This document shows, one piece after another, positions 42,036-51,653 of a stretch of 64,000 nt of DNA. The stretch covers positions 930,001-994,000 of the forward strand of contig OZ242007.1 in the NCBI GenBank assembly GCA_965204695.1, written 5' to 3'. Source of the stretch: JAHEKD01 sp965204695 (GTDB taxonomy: Bacteria > Pseudomonadota > Gammaproteobacteria > Arenicellales > JAHEKD01). Under the pieces are notes generated by a model. The model searched no databases. It saw only the letters and a program-made list of their open reading frames with translations, and was not told the DNA's origin. Numbering within the stretch: position 1 is the stretch's first letter; every line of letters begins with the position of its first letter. The translations under genes and the position numbers were made by a program.

Positions 42036-44162
42036 CTAAACATTTTCATCAAAGACGTAAGTCAGCACATCAACGGCACAAGTATGGTCTGGATAAACGA
42101 ATAGCGGGTTGATTTCCAATTGAGCAATTCGGTGTTTATTTTCTAGCACATAGTCGGTTATTCGCTTTATCGAATCAGACAACATGGTCATGTCAACTTT
42201 GGAGCGCGATCGAAAACCTGCCAATAGTTTTGAAATTTTGAGTTGCTCAAGTGCTCTCTCAATCTCGATCTGTGTTGCTGGTAATAATAGAGTTAGGGCA
42301 TCGGCGAACAATTCAACAAAGATGCCACCGCTGGATAAGGTCAGTGCATGACCGAATTCAGCATCATGGCGAACACTGATCATCAGTTCGGCAATAGGTG
42401 AAGGTTGCATTTTTTCAACAATAAATTTTTCAGCATGTATTGCAGGATTTGCATGCTCGAGTTCAATCATTATTTTCTCTAGTGATTGATCAACTTGTTG
42501 CCTGTCTCTTAGATTGGTTTGTATAGCACCAAGTTCAGTTTTATGTGCGATTTGATTGGAATTGACTTTTAACACCAGTGGGAACCCAAGCTTGTCAGCA
42601 CTCGCCCCGACTTGAGCGGATTTAGCTAATATTCCTTCAGGCACCGTTAAACCTGCTGCCTTGAGCTCACACTTGCTGTGCCATTCATCTTGCTGTCGAG
42701 TCAGTCGATTTGCTGGCATGTTCTGTGGTTTAATTTCCAGTGGTTGTATACCATGGCTTTGCTTGTTGCCATACCAGGTGGCATGATTTATGGCCTCAAG
42801 GGCTTCATGTATGCCTTGTAATGGCGCTATGCCGTGTTCAATCATGAATTCACGTGATTCGATGTCTATGTTTTCAGGCAAGGTGGAAATAACGGCTGCC
42901 GGAATGTTTGCTTTGGAAGTGGCATGAATGAAAGATTGAGTATCATTCAAATAATAATGTTTACTTTCATCCACCTCTTTTAGTGGAAAGTCCTGCACAA
43001 TCACGGCTGCATCATAATTATCCTTAAGCGCTGCTTCGAATACAGGTCTAACTTTATCAGGCTGGCCCCAGATTGGCGTGGTGTAGTCTAAAGGATTGGT
43101 CACATCAGCAATCCGAGGAAGCTTATCCACCAACCCGGCAGCCACCTGAGTTGACGGTTGTGGAAATTCCAGACCTATTGTTTCAGCATAATCAGCCAAT
43201 AGTGTTGCGCCGCCACCCGAACACGTGAATCCCATAATACGATCACCATCTGGCTGACCTGCAATAGATAAGAATTTTAAGGTCTCAACCAGTTGTGTTG
43301 GAGATTGAACGTTAATAATACCCAAGCGATCAAACAGTGCCTGATATAGTTCGTTTGTCCCTGATAATGAGCCTGTATGGCTAACAGTTAATTCAGCTCC
43401 TATTTTAGAAGTGCCGGTCTTGAGCACAACAATGGGCTTGTTTAATGTGAACGCTTTATAGGCCACCTGACTAAATGACTGGATGTCTTTTAATCCTTCG
43501 ATATGCAAACCGATGGCCTTAACTTCATCAAGTTCGCACATTACATCGATAAAGTCCTCCAGTTGTAATACGGATTGATTTCCCGCTGAAACCATATAAG
43601 CCAGAGGCAATGACCGTTGGTTCATGGTAATGTCAGATGACAACATCCCGCTTTGGGTGATTATCGCTGCACCATAGCCTGGACAATAACCACCATGTCC
43701 AAACGGCCATAATGCTGAGTGGTTGATAAAATTAATCAAGCCATAACAATTTGGCCCAATCAATGCTAAATCACCAGCCACATCGACTAACGGCTGATCA
43801 GCATGGCCACCCTGCGCACCATCTTCACCAAATCCAGCAGTAAAACAGACTACACCTCCGGCTCCAACATTTGATAAATATTCAACGATTTCTACCGCAG
43901 GTTTAGCTGGTACAGCTAAAAACACAGCATCCGGTGGTTCGGGAAGTTGGGTAATGTCAGCAAAACAAGGCAAACCGCCCATAGTCTTGCGTTTTGGATT
44001 AACGGGCCAGATATGCCCCTTGAAACCAATACGCTGACATGCACGCAAGGCGATATCGGCATCATGCCCACCAATAAAAGCGATATGTCGAGGATTGATT
44101 AGACGCTTAAGATTTTGTCTGACCGCCGGTCTCATTGCTAACCGCGCTTTTAAATCATGCAC
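42036..44162 (-). CDS. acetate-CoA ligase family protein (ADP-forming acyl-CoA synthetase)
   Basis: The product is 708 aa and fuses the alpha and beta parts of ADP-forming acyl-CoA synthetases. The N-terminal CoA-binding domain has IAFIGGHDADIALRA. The succinyl-CoA ligase-like domain carries the phospho-His in SHTGSLSGTNE near residue 255. The C-terminal ATP-grasp domain begins near 485, with GFPLVLKVNSNQIAHKTELGAI. There is no acetyltransferase domain. It activates an organic acid to its CoA thioester or recovers ATP from one. It overlaps the acyl-CoA dehydrogenase gene by 8 bp, and BKACE lies upstream, so a carnitine-derived or branched acid is a plausible substrate. Confidence 0.9.
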   Translation of the reverse strand: MHDLKARLAMRPAVRQNLKRLINPRHIAFIGGHDADIALRACQRIGFKGHIWPVNPKRKTMGGLPCFADITQLPEPPDAVFLAVPAKPAVEIVEYLSNVGAGGVVCFTAGFGEDGAQGGHADQPLVDVAGDLALIGPNCYGLINFINHSALWPFGHGGYCPGYGAAIITQSGMLSSDITMNQRSLPLAYMVSAGNQSVLQLEDFIDVMCELDEVKAIGLHIEGLKDIQSFSQVAYKAFTLNKPIVVLKTGTSKIGAELTVSHTGSLSGTNELYQALFDRLGIINVQSPTQLVETLKFLSIAGQPDGDRIMGFTCSGGGATLLADYAETIGLEFPQPSTQVAAGLVDKLPRIADVTNPLDYTTPIWGQPDKVRPVFEAALKDNYDAAVIVQDFPLKEVDESKHYYLNDTQSFIHATSKANIPAAVISTLPENIDIESREFMIEHGIAPLQGIHEALEAINHATWYGNKQSHGIQPLEIKPQNMPANRLTRQQDEWHSKCELKAAGLTVPEGILAKSAQVGASADKLGFPLVLKVNSNQIAHKTELGAIQTNLRDRQQVDQSLEKIMIELEHANPAIHAEKFIVEKMQPSPIAELMISVRHDAEFGHALTLSSGGIFVELFADALTLLLPATQIEIERALEQLKISKLLAGFRSRSKVDMTMLSDSIKRITDYVLENKHRIAQLEINPLFVYPDHTCAVDVLTYVFDENV

Positions 44163-45315
44163 CCAGTGGTCTTAAGATTGATCGTGTAATGATGTGTCGC
44201 TGTATCTCTGATGTTCCGTCCCAAATTCGCTCTAATCTGGAATCACGCCATAACCTTTGGATTGGCAACTCCTCCATAAGACCCATGCCACCATAGATTT
44301 GCACTGTGTCATCAGCAACTCGATTTAACATTTCCGAACAATAGACTTTAACCATAGCAGCATCGGCATCCTGCATAGTACCAGCGTCTGCTTTTTCGAC
44401 TGCATTCATGACTAAAAGGTCTGCGGTTTTTAGACCAATAGCCATATCTGCTAATTTGAATCCAGTTGCCTGGAATTGACCGATAGGTTTGCCAAATTGC
44501 TTTCGATTCGCTGCCCAATCTACAGCAAGATCATACATTCGCTCTGCCTTGCCACAACATGTTGCTCCAACCCATATGCGCCCCATCCCCAACCATTTGC
44601 CAGACAGTTCTAGACCATGCCCTTCTTCACCAAGAATTTGGTCATTACTCAAACGCACATCGGAAAAATTTAATTGGAAAGTGTGGTACCCCCGATAGCT
44701 CACACAACGATTGCCTTTGGAAATATCAAACCCTTTTAACCCTACATCGACCAAGAAAGCTGTAATTCGTTTACGTGGTCCACGTGATGTTTCATCAACT
44801 CCGGTAACAGCAAACACGATAGCAAAATCAGGCATTACCGGGCCAGAGATAAAATGCTTTGAGCCATTTAATATCCAGTCATTACCATCTCGCCGGGCAT
44901 TGGTTTTCATGGACATGATATCGGAACCGGCCTCAGGTTCTGTTAATGCAAAAAGCTCTCTTTTTTCAGCTTTTACACACGGTGTTAAATAACGCTCAAT
45001 CTGATCTCCTTGACATTCCATCAGCAATTCAGTGGGACGACCTATCCATGAATGCAGTGCATGAGAAGTTTTCCCGTATTCACGCTCAACCACAGCCATG
45101 CTGGTATAGTCCAAACCGCCGCCGCCAACTGACTCCGGTAAATTTGCTGAATATAAACCCATCTCAATTGACCGCTGCTCAATTTGACGGCCTAACTCGA
45201 TAGGCACTTCACCCAACTGATCAACTTTCTCTTCATGTGGATAGATTTCTTCTTCCATAAATCCTCTTATGGTTTGTAGAAGAAGCTCGTTCTCGTGACT
45301 AAGTTTTATATCCAT
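44155..45315 (-). CDS. acyl-CoA dehydrogenase
   Basis: The product is 386 aa with the usual FAD-dependent layout. The N-terminal helical domain is followed by FALTEPEAGSDIMSMKTNARRDG (FAD/substrate loop) in the middle beta domain, and the C-terminal helices include RKQFGKPIGQFQ and YGGMGLMEELPIQRLWRDSRLERIWDGTSEIQ. The catalytic Glu is probably in the RLERIWDGTSE segment. It introduces a double bond into an acyl-CoA and passes electrons to ETF. It is translationally coupled to the acyl-CoA synthetase and follows BKACE by 62 bp. The substrate is not defined. Confidence 0.92.
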   Translation of the reverse strand: MDIKLSHENELLLQTIRGFMEEEIYPHEEKVDQLGEVPIELGRQIEQRSIEMGLYSANLPESVGGGGLDYTSMAVVEREYGKTSHALHSWIGRPTELLMECQGDQIERYLTPCVKAEKRELFALTEPEAGSDIMSMKTNARRDGNDWILNGSKHFISGPVMPDFAIVFAVTGVDETSRGPRKRITAFLVDVGLKGFDISKGNRCVSYRGYHTFQLNFSDVRLSNDQILGEEGHGLELSGKWLGMGRIWVGATCCGKAERMYDLAVDWAANRKQFGKPIGQFQATGFKLADMAIGLKTADLLVMNAVEKADAGTMQDADAAMVKVYCSEMLNRVADDTVQIYGGMGLMEELPIQRLWRDSRLERIWDGTSEIQRHIITRSILRPLGA

Positions 45316-45377
45316 GGCAAATGTAGTCTCGTCTATGGTTCTTATACTGTTAATGGTTCCAGGTTTGCATTATCGTC

Positions 45378-46265
45378 TTAACCGGCTCCTCTAAGGTTAA
45401 GTTTATCTCTCGCCTGTTGTGGAGTTAAAACCGTGGCTCCCATTCTTTCAATAATGCCGATAACACGTTCAACCAATTGGGCGTTAGTCGCTAAAACACC
45501 TTTGTCCAAATATAGATTGTCCTCAAGACCCACTCGAACATTTCCACCCATTGCTACAGCAGCGGCAGCCATTGGCATCTGCATTCTGGAAATACCAAAA
45601 CCGGCCCAGCTAGCATCGGTGGGCAATTCATCTTTCATGACTTTCATTGTGTCGACACTTTGATCCGCGCCCCAGGGGATTCCCAAACAAATCTGAAAAA
45701 TGGGTGGATCGGCGATTAAACCTTCAGCAATCATTTGTTTAGCAAACCGGATGTGCCCCAGCTCAAACACTTCAAGTTCTGGTTTAACGCCCCACTGCTT
45801 GGTTAACTCAGCCATTTTTCTGAGTGTTGGCGGCGTTGAAATATAAATATAGTCATCGTTACTGAAGTTAAGTGTTCCACAATCTAAACTGCAAATCTCA
45901 GGCAATAGTTGTTCCACATGAGCTAACCTTTCAACTGGACCGATCATATCGGTGCCAGGACCAGGCATAGCCGGATCAGTTGCATCTGGAACCCAATCTC
46001 CTCCCATGCCGGCGGTAAGATTAATCACCACATCAGTATCAGCACTACGAACTCTATCCACAACTTCAGCGAATAGTTTGGGGTCACGTGAGCCTTTGCC
46101 AGTATCAGGATCGCGGACATGAATATGGGCAACTGTTGCACCGGCTTTTGCTGATTCAATCGCAGCATCGGCAATCTGTTTTGGCGTCACCGGAACATCC
46201 GGATGGCGGCTTAATGTATCACCTGCGCCGGTTACAGCACAGGTCACAATAACTTCATAATTCAT
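45378..46265 (-). CDS. beta-keto acid cleavage enzyme (BKACE, DUF849), dehydrocarnitine-type candidate
   Basis: The product is 295 aa. BKACE hallmarks are visible: VTCAVTGAGDT at the start, VAHIHVRDPDTGKG with the zinc-binding His pair, INLTAGMGG, KPELEVFELGHI and NVRVGLEDNLY. The family cleaves beta-keto acids with acetyl-CoA, giving acetoacetate and a new CoA thioester. The dehydrocarnitine cleavage member makes betainyl-CoA. The CdhR-like regulator encoded divergently, as in the carnitine locus of Pseudomonas, and the CdhA-like gene at 27.4 kb support that substrate. Family assignment is secure; specificity is inferred. Confidence 0.9.
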   Translation of the reverse strand: MNYEVIVTCAVTGAGDTLSRHPDVPVTPKQIADAAIESAKAGATVAHIHVRDPDTGKGSRDPKLFAEVVDRVRSADTDVVINLTAGMGGDWVPDATDPAMPGPGTDMIGPVERLAHVEQLLPEICSLDCGTLNFSNDDYIYISTPPTLRKMAELTKQWGVKPELEVFELGHIRFAKQMIAEGLIADPPIFQICLGIPWGADQSVDTMKVMKDELPTDASWAGFGISRMQMPMAAAAVAMGGNVRVGLEDNLYLDKGVLATNAQLVERVIGIIERMGATVLTPQQARDKLNLRGAG

Positions 46266-46391
46266 AAATCACTTCCTATTTATTCTCATTGTGCAAAATC
46301 TACTCTCGCTTTTTTAACGAATAATCGACTAAACTATCCAAAATTCGACCCGATAAGTTGTCTGATTAAACCTTAAAATTATTACCTTTCG

Positions 46392-47468
46392 ATGTCCAAA
46401 GTAAAGACAGTCAATCTTAAACAACAGCCGCAGAAGATAGGTTTTGTGTTAATCCCACGATTCAACATGATGTCGTTAACAACCATCATTGAACCCTTTC
46501 GCATTGCCAACTATCTTTCAGAAAATCCACTATTTCAGTGGAAATATGTTTCGTTTGATGACACAACTCTTATTGCAAGCAACGGCATGAACATTGAATG
46601 CGATCTCATCAATGCAAAACACAAGTCTAACTTTGATCTGATCGTTATCCTTGGCAGCTGGGGATGTGAACATTATGTCAACAAAGGTTTATTCAATTGG
46701 TTGCGGTGGCAACATTTGAAGGATGTCAATATCTGTGCAATAGAAATGGGAATCTATATCCTCGCAAGAGCAGAAATCCTATCGGGCAAAGCAGCAACAA
46801 CTCACTGGTCATTGCTAGCAGGTTTTGCAGAACAATTTCCGAATGTCAAACTGAAGGAACAACTATTTACCATAGACAGAAATTTAATGACGTGCTCCGG
46901 TGGAACTGCAGGAATAGATTTAATGTTACATCTCATCTCGCAGCAACACGGCGATCATTTGGCTGCTGAAATTTCTGATCAAATGATTCACCACCCTATT
47001 AGAGAAGCCAAGTCGTTACAACGCCATACACATGGAAGTGCTTCAGATTCAATACATCCCTATATTGATAGTGCTATAAAGTTGATGGAGGCAGAAATTG
47101 TTGAGCCTTTGAGCATCCCGGAAATTGCTAATCATGTGGGGTTGTCACAACGCCAATTGGAGCGTTATTTCAAACGCTACCTTGGATGTTCTGTAGTGCA
47201 GTTTAGTCAGCTATTACGCTTGCAATATGCACGGGTGCTATTGACCAGCACACAGATGTCGATTCGTGAAGTCTCGGTCGCGAGCGGTTTCAATTCAATG
47301 TCACATTTTGCCAATGTTTTTTATAAGAATTTTGGCAAAAAGCCCAGTCAGTATCGGCTTGCCTGGCCTGATACAGAACCTGCTCCATCTTGGCCTGGAA
47401 CTGTCTTCTCTTTAATTCGAGATTCACAATTCAGCACTGCTCATGGGAAAACAAAAGCCGGTCACTAG
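46392..47468 (+). CDS. GlxA-family AraC-type regulator (CdhR/GbdR-like)
   Basis: The product is 358 aa. The N-terminal half is a DJ-1/PfpI-like domain (IGFVLIPRFNMMSLTTIIEPFRIAN in outline, then CSGGTAGIDLMLHLI). The C-terminal ~100 residues are an AraC double helix-turn-helix with ISIPEIANHVGLSQRQLERYFK-type spacing and VSVASGFNSMSHFANVFYKNFGKKPSQYR. Regulators of this class control carnitine (CdhR), betaine (GbdR) and sarcosine (SouR) catabolism. It is divergent from BKACE with 126 bp between starts, so BKACE is its probable target. Its stop codon lies in the loop of a terminator hairpin. Confidence 0.9.
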   Translation: MSKVKTVNLKQQPQKIGFVLIPRFNMMSLTTIIEPFRIANYLSENPLFQWKYVSFDDTTLIASNGMNIECDLINAKHKSNFDLIVILGSWGCEHYVNKGLFNWLRWQHLKDVNICAIEMGIYILARAEILSGKAATTHWSLLAGFAEQFPNVKLKEQLFTIDRNLMTCSGGTAGIDLMLHLISQQHGDHLAAEISDQMIHHPIREAKSLQRHTHGSASDSIHPYIDSAIKLMEAEIVEPLSIPEIANHVGLSQRQLERYFKRYLGCSVVQFSQLLRLQYARVLLTSTQMSIREVSVASGFNSMSHFANVFYKNFGKKPSQYRLAWPDTEPAPSWPGTVFSLIRDSQFSTAHGKTKAGH

Positions 47469-47480
47469 GTGACCGGCTTT
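47454..47480. terminator. bidirectional hairpin terminator
   Basis: A perfect 12-bp stem (47454-47465 with 47469-47480) has a 3-base loop. On the leftward strand it is followed by TTTTGTTTT, on the rightward strand by a short T-run. It separates the convergent regulator and binding-protein genes. The loop contains the last base of the regulator's stop codon. Confidence 0.85.
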
Positions 47481-47526
47481 GATTGTAAATATTAGCTATA
47501 TTTAAGGTTGGCTAGTTACTAGCTGA

Positions 47527-49194
47527 TTAAGCAAACCACCAACGTTCGGCGTTTTTCTCGCCATCAAGTTCCCAGTTATTTCCAATCACTTCAGGAACAA
47601 ATAGCTTTTCACTATGTGCAAGTACATCACTTTGGAACAATGGAATCACAACACCGCCTTCATCATGCAAGATGCGCTGCATTTCCACATACATTTCTCG
47701 ACGTTTTGCCTCATCTAGCTCAGCACGGGCCTGCACCAGCAACTCGTTGAATCTGTCGTGTTTCCAAAATGTATCGTTCCAGGCTGCGTCTGCTGAATAA
47801 ATTTGTGAAAAAATCCAGTTTTCCGTGGGTCGCCCACTCCAATAACAAGCCACCCAGGGTTTTTGCATCCACACATTAGACCAATAGCCGTCATCCGGCT
47901 CACGAACAATTTCGATGTTAATGCCCGCAGGTGCTGCTGACTCTTGCATTAATTGTGCTGCATCCAATGCACCGCCAAAACCGGTTTCAGCAGCGTGGAA
48001 TTGTACGTTTAGTTTTTCCATGCCTGCCTGTTTAAGATGATACTTGGCTTTGTCCAGATCATAGTCTCGCTGTGGTATCTCATCAGTCGTAGCACGATAA
48101 ATATTGGCCGGACCAATTGGTGTGTCATTTGCCAGCTCACCATAGCCAAAAGAAATTTTATCCAGCCATTCCTGCCTTTGAACAATGTATTTCAAAGCCT
48201 GCCTCACATCGATGTTGTCAAAAGGCGCTGTATCCGTACGCATTGGTAGAGTGATTTGCTTGTTACCTGTTGTCGATCTGACGATTACACCAGGTAATTT
48301 TTCAAGCCTTCCGGCCGTTTTCAAATCAACATTGCTATAACAATCTACTGAATCAGTACGCAGTGCATTGGTACGAGCACTGGCATCGGCTATTTGCAAG
48401 GTTTCTACCTCATCAACATGGGCCCTGCCTTCTTTCCAGTAGTTAGGGAAACGTTTGGTAAATGTTCTGACGCCAGGGTCATGTTCGGCCATCACATAAC
48501 CACCGGTACCGTTGCCTGACTCCCAGTCAATTGTGCCGTCACCTTTAGAAGCACAGATATTGATATGATAATCCGTCATTAAAAATGGAAAGTCGGCATC
48601 ACCACCGCTTAATTCCACAGTCACCGCATTCGGACCATCTGCTTTAACAGAAGTTATACCAGCGAGAATTGCTTTGGCAGCAGAATCTGAATTTTCGCCT
48701 ATATGGTGATTGAGCGAGTCGACCACATCTTGAGAATCCAGGGTTTTGCCATTGTGGAATTCAACACCTTGTCTGATTTTAAAATTCCAGGTCTTAGCAT
48801 CAGGTGAGGCTTCCCAACTTTCTGCCAATTCTGGAATTAATTCGCCATTGGCATCCACTTCTGTGAGGTTATTGCGCAGTTGTCCGAATTGGACGTTGAG
48901 CATGTAGGAGTCAAGAATTTGGCCTGGATCCAAGGTATCACTGGTAGCACCACCGGTTATACCTATTCTCATGCGGCCACCTTTCTTAGGCGTTTGAGCT
49001 TGAGCTACATCAACCAATGACAATGCAGAGCTCATTGAGACGCCTAATGCCAGCGCTCCCTGCATAAACTGCCGGCGCGAAACCTTGCCATATTCAAAAC
49101 TTGACTGAAGTCGTTTTACTTTTTCAGCATTTTCCCGATTGGAAACTTCAGTCGATAGATCAATTGACTTTAGTTTATTAAATCGTCTTTGCAT
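47527..49194 (-). CDS. ABC transporter substrate-binding protein (SBP family 5), Tat-exported
   Basis: The product is 555 aa. A long N-region ends in the twin-arginine motif SRRQFMQ near residue 40, followed by a hydrophobic stretch and a likely cut after AQAQ. The mature protein is a dipeptide/nickel-type binding protein with LRNNLTEVDANGELIPELAESWE and WNFKIRQGVEFHNGKTLDSQDVV in outline. Family members bind peptides, glutathione, opines or quaternary amines. No permease or ATPase is encoded beside it, so it must share a transporter elsewhere. The convergent CdhR-like regulator hints at a carnitine-related ligand, but that is weak. Confidence 0.88.
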   Translation of the reverse strand: MQRRFNKLKSIDLSTEVSNRENAEKVKRLQSSFEYGKVSRRQFMQGALALGVSMSSALSLVDVAQAQTPKKGGRMRIGITGGATSDTLDPGQILDSYMLNVQFGQLRNNLTEVDANGELIPELAESWEASPDAKTWNFKIRQGVEFHNGKTLDSQDVVDSLNHHIGENSDSAAKAILAGITSVKADGPNAVTVELSGGDADFPFLMTDYHINICASKGDGTIDWESGNGTGGYVMAEHDPGVRTFTKRFPNYWKEGRAHVDEVETLQIADASARTNALRTDSVDCYSNVDLKTAGRLEKLPGVIVRSTTGNKQITLPMRTDTAPFDNIDVRQALKYIVQRQEWLDKISFGYGELANDTPIGPANIYRATTDEIPQRDYDLDKAKYHLKQAGMEKLNVQFHAAETGFGGALDAAQLMQESAAPAGINIEIVREPDDGYWSNVWMQKPWVACYWSGRPTENWIFSQIYSADAAWNDTFWKHDRFNELLVQARAELDEAKRREMYVEMQRILHDEGGVVIPLFQSDVLAHSEKLFVPEVIGNNWELDGEKNAERWWFA

Positions 49195-49496
49195 TTAATA
49201 TTCCTCGTGTGTAAGTAAATTAATAATAATAGATAGGATAATGAATAACCAGAATTAGTTGCTAATGTATTTAAAATTGTGAAATCCCCGTTCAAACATT
49301 ACCTACCTAAGTTATAGATTTATGCACAAGCATTATATTGATTTACAATGCTCATGACTTCCGTGTGAATTATTGATATTACTAAACTGGGCCAGCCAGT
49401 GTAGTATAAATTCGACAGATTTATCTGTAATTCGCCGAAACATAATAACATAATCAATTAAAAATTAAGTGAATAGACTTTAATATTCCAGTCTTA
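49195..49496. other. 302-bp AT-rich intergenic region
   Basis: No open frame, hairpin or repeat stands out. Its left edge carries the leader of the Tat-exported binding protein, with CACACGAGGA as ribosome site. Almost the same leader (CACACGAGGATTA) precedes proX. The rest is AT-rich and may hold the promoter. Confidence 0.5.
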
Positions 49497-50336
49497 TCAA
49501 TTATTTAATTCAATAGTTCCAGCGGCAACTTTTCTATAGTCCGAAGTAAATGCGGATAGATTAACAGTATTATTCTCAAGTTCCCCCGCCAGAATTATTG
49601 GTTCATTGACAAAGGCTGGAGAATGCATTCGAAAGGTAAACCTTGAAACCTGTGACTGGGGAAACTGCGAAGTCGTCATATCCATCATCAGGGTAGCGAT
49701 GAGTGGACCGTGCACAATCAAACCAGGGTAATTTTCCACGTTCATGGCATAGTCCAGATCATAATGAATTCGGTGTCCATTAAAAGTTATCGCTGAATAG
49801 CGAAACAGTAAAACTGAATCCGGTACAATTTCGCGTGAGAACTGCCAGTGCTTTTGCTGATCTTCTTTACCCGCTTTAGATAAATCAAGCGAGGCCTTAC
49901 CTTGCCGATAAACCAAAGTCTGTTTATCTATGAGTTTAGTTTGTCCACCTACTTGATAATCGTGAGTGATGATCAGGAAGATCAGGTTTCCACTTTGCCC
50001 TTGCTTAGCCGATACATCACTAACTGTTGAGATTTTTGTTATTTCATCACCTGCACAAAGCGATTGATGAAAACTAATATCATTTCCTGCCCACATGCGC
50101 CGGTAATCACCTACAGGAGGAAATAATCGCTCATCTATATAATGGCCGTCACGGCCTAATTCGCTGTGTTTACCTAACTCAGGAAATAATGACCAGTAAA
50201 TCAAATGAGTCGCGGCCTCATTGCTGGTAACATCTAGATTTAAAGTTACCAGAAATTTATCTATATGACCCTGGCTGAGAAAATCATGCTCAATCAGCTG
50301 TTTGCCTTTCCACTCTTGAAAGTCTTGTTCATTCAT
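49497..50336 (-). CDS. MaoC/HTD2-like hydratase (FAS1-like dehydratase domain)
   Basis: The product is 279 aa with two hot-dog halves, as in mesaconyl-C4-CoA hydratase and HTD2-like proteins. The first half has an acidic, aromatic segment ending PPVGDYRRMWAGNDISFHQSL. The second carries the hydratase motif SAITFNGHRIHYDLDYAMNVENYPGLIVHGPLIATLM in outline, with Asp/His catalytic residues near 195-210. It hydrates an enoyl-CoA. It overlaps the MmgE/PrpD gene by 4 bp and is the last member of a four-gene leftward operon. The acyl-CoA substrate is unknown. Confidence 0.85.
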   Translation of the reverse strand: MNEQDFQEWKGKQLIEHDFLSQGHIDKFLVTLNLDVTSNEAATHLIYWSLFPELGKHSELGRDGHYIDERLFPPVGDYRRMWAGNDISFHQSLCAGDEITKISTVSDVSAKQGQSGNLIFLIITHDYQVGGQTKLIDKQTLVYRQGKASLDLSKAGKEDQQKHWQFSREIVPDSVLLFRYSAITFNGHRIHYDLDYAMNVENYPGLIVHGPLIATLMMDMTTSQFPQSQVSRFTFRMHSPAFVNEPIILAGELENNTVNLSAFTSDYRKVAAGTIELNN

Positions 50337-51643
50337 ATGTCTAATATCGATAGCATTAACTGTGTCGACATGGGCCGATTTTCACTCAAGGACAAAATAT
50401 CATTTATCAATTCTTGAGCCTCATCAGCATCCATTCCACCATAGGCCATGAGCATTTTTGACTTTTGAATTAATTCTTTTCGGCTGACAGGCATGTCAGG
50501 GTCACCCTTACACTTATCACGTTGGATACTAATTTCAGTACCATCGGTTAATTTCACCACCACATTAGCGCCCCATGAATCAGGATAAGCACTCTGGTAA
50601 TTCGTCCCAACTGAAAGGCTGACATTATTTGTCCACTGAGAAAAACGTTCTCGGGATTGTTGATTGAAACTGTCAAAGTTTATTTTTCCATCCTCGAGAG
50701 CCGCTACTACACAATGTTGCAGTGAAAATTTTGCCTCATACAATGATTGAGGCTGGGGACGATCACAGACATTGAGAGCTGCTTGATAGGTTTCGATAGA
50801 AATTGTTTGTACTGAACTCATTTCAACTTGATCAGCAATTTCAAGGGCCGCATCGACAACCGGATGAGTATGACGGCAGGATGGCCAGGGTTTTATTGAG
50901 GTTTGCACAAGCTGCCAAGGATCATCTGGGCCCAGCTTTAAAGCATCCGGGTCTGGATTCGAACACATACCGGCAAACATACCTTTAACGCCTTCAATAA
51001 TTTCTGCCGGACCTGTAAATCCACCGCTAGCTAATTGCGCTGACAGTAATCCTGATTCGGCTGCCCTGCCAGCATGCAAGTGCTTACTCATCGCACCCGT
51101 TTCCAGGAATTGCCAAAAACCACTGGACTGCGTACCTGCATTACCAAGCGCATCTACGATTTGATCATGCTCTAGATTTAACAAGCTGCCTACGGCCATG
51201 GCCGAACCAAATGGACCACAAGTGGCTGTGTTATGCCAAATTTTATAATGCTCTGTGCCCACTGCCATGCCTACTCGTGCGCAAGCTTCAAAACCATATA
51301 ATACAGCTCGTAAAATATCATGGCCCTGACGGTCAGCATTCAGAGACATTGCAACAACAGCAGGAATGATGACACAACCAGGATGAGTCACGGAGGTACG
51401 ATGCAAGTCGTCCATTTCAACAATATGAGTTAACGCTCCCAGGGCAAAGGCTACTCTACCCTGATCATTTTTTTTGTCTTTTACCCACTCTAAAATAATT
51501 TGACCAGCAGGAGTCGAGCGCCCTGCGACTGAATTTGCTACTGCATCCAACAAAAATAGCGCTGCCGCATCTAAATCGGCTTGGCTAATCGATTTTTGCT
51601 GAATTTGTTCAGCGAGTTGAGAAGTTAAGCTGGATGTAGTCAT
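50333..51643 (-). CDS. MmgE/PrpD family protein
   Basis: The product is 436 aa. MmgE/PrpD features include FLLDAVANSVAGRSTP near the start, the ALGALTHIVEMDDLHRTSVTHPGCVIIPAV segment in outline, SGFWQFLETGAMSKHLHAGRAAESG, and WPSCRHTHPVVDA. The family holds 2-methylcitrate dehydratase, cis-aconitate decarboxylase and others, so it acts on small tricarboxylic or dicarboxylic acids. It sits between the CoA-transferase gene (10 bp) and the hydratase gene (4-bp overlap). No prpB or prpC is nearby, so ordinary propionate metabolism is unlikely. Confidence 0.88.
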   Translation of the reverse strand: MTTSSLTSQLAEQIQQKSISQADLDAAALFLLDAVANSVAGRSTPAGQIILEWVKDKKNDQGRVAFALGALTHIVEMDDLHRTSVTHPGCVIIPAVVAMSLNADRQGHDILRAVLYGFEACARVGMAVGTEHYKIWHNTATCGPFGSAMAVGSLLNLEHDQIVDALGNAGTQSSGFWQFLETGAMSKHLHAGRAAESGLLSAQLASGGFTGPAEIIEGVKGMFAGMCSNPDPDALKLGPDDPWQLVQTSIKPWPSCRHTHPVVDAALEIADQVEMSSVQTISIETYQAALNVCDRPQPQSLYEAKFSLQHCVVAALEDGKINFDSFNQQSRERFSQWTNNVSLSVGTNYQSAYPDSWGANVVVKLTDGTEISIQRDKCKGDPDMPVSRKELIQKSKMLMAYGGMDADEAQELINDILSLSENRPMSTQLMLSILDI

Positions 51644-51653
51644 GCTATTAGGT

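Noticed and set aside
44711..44992. Antisense frames of 60-95 codons within the acyl-CoA dehydrogenase and other catabolic genes.
   Set aside because: They mirror conserved coding sequence on the other strand and lack ribosome sites or domain features.
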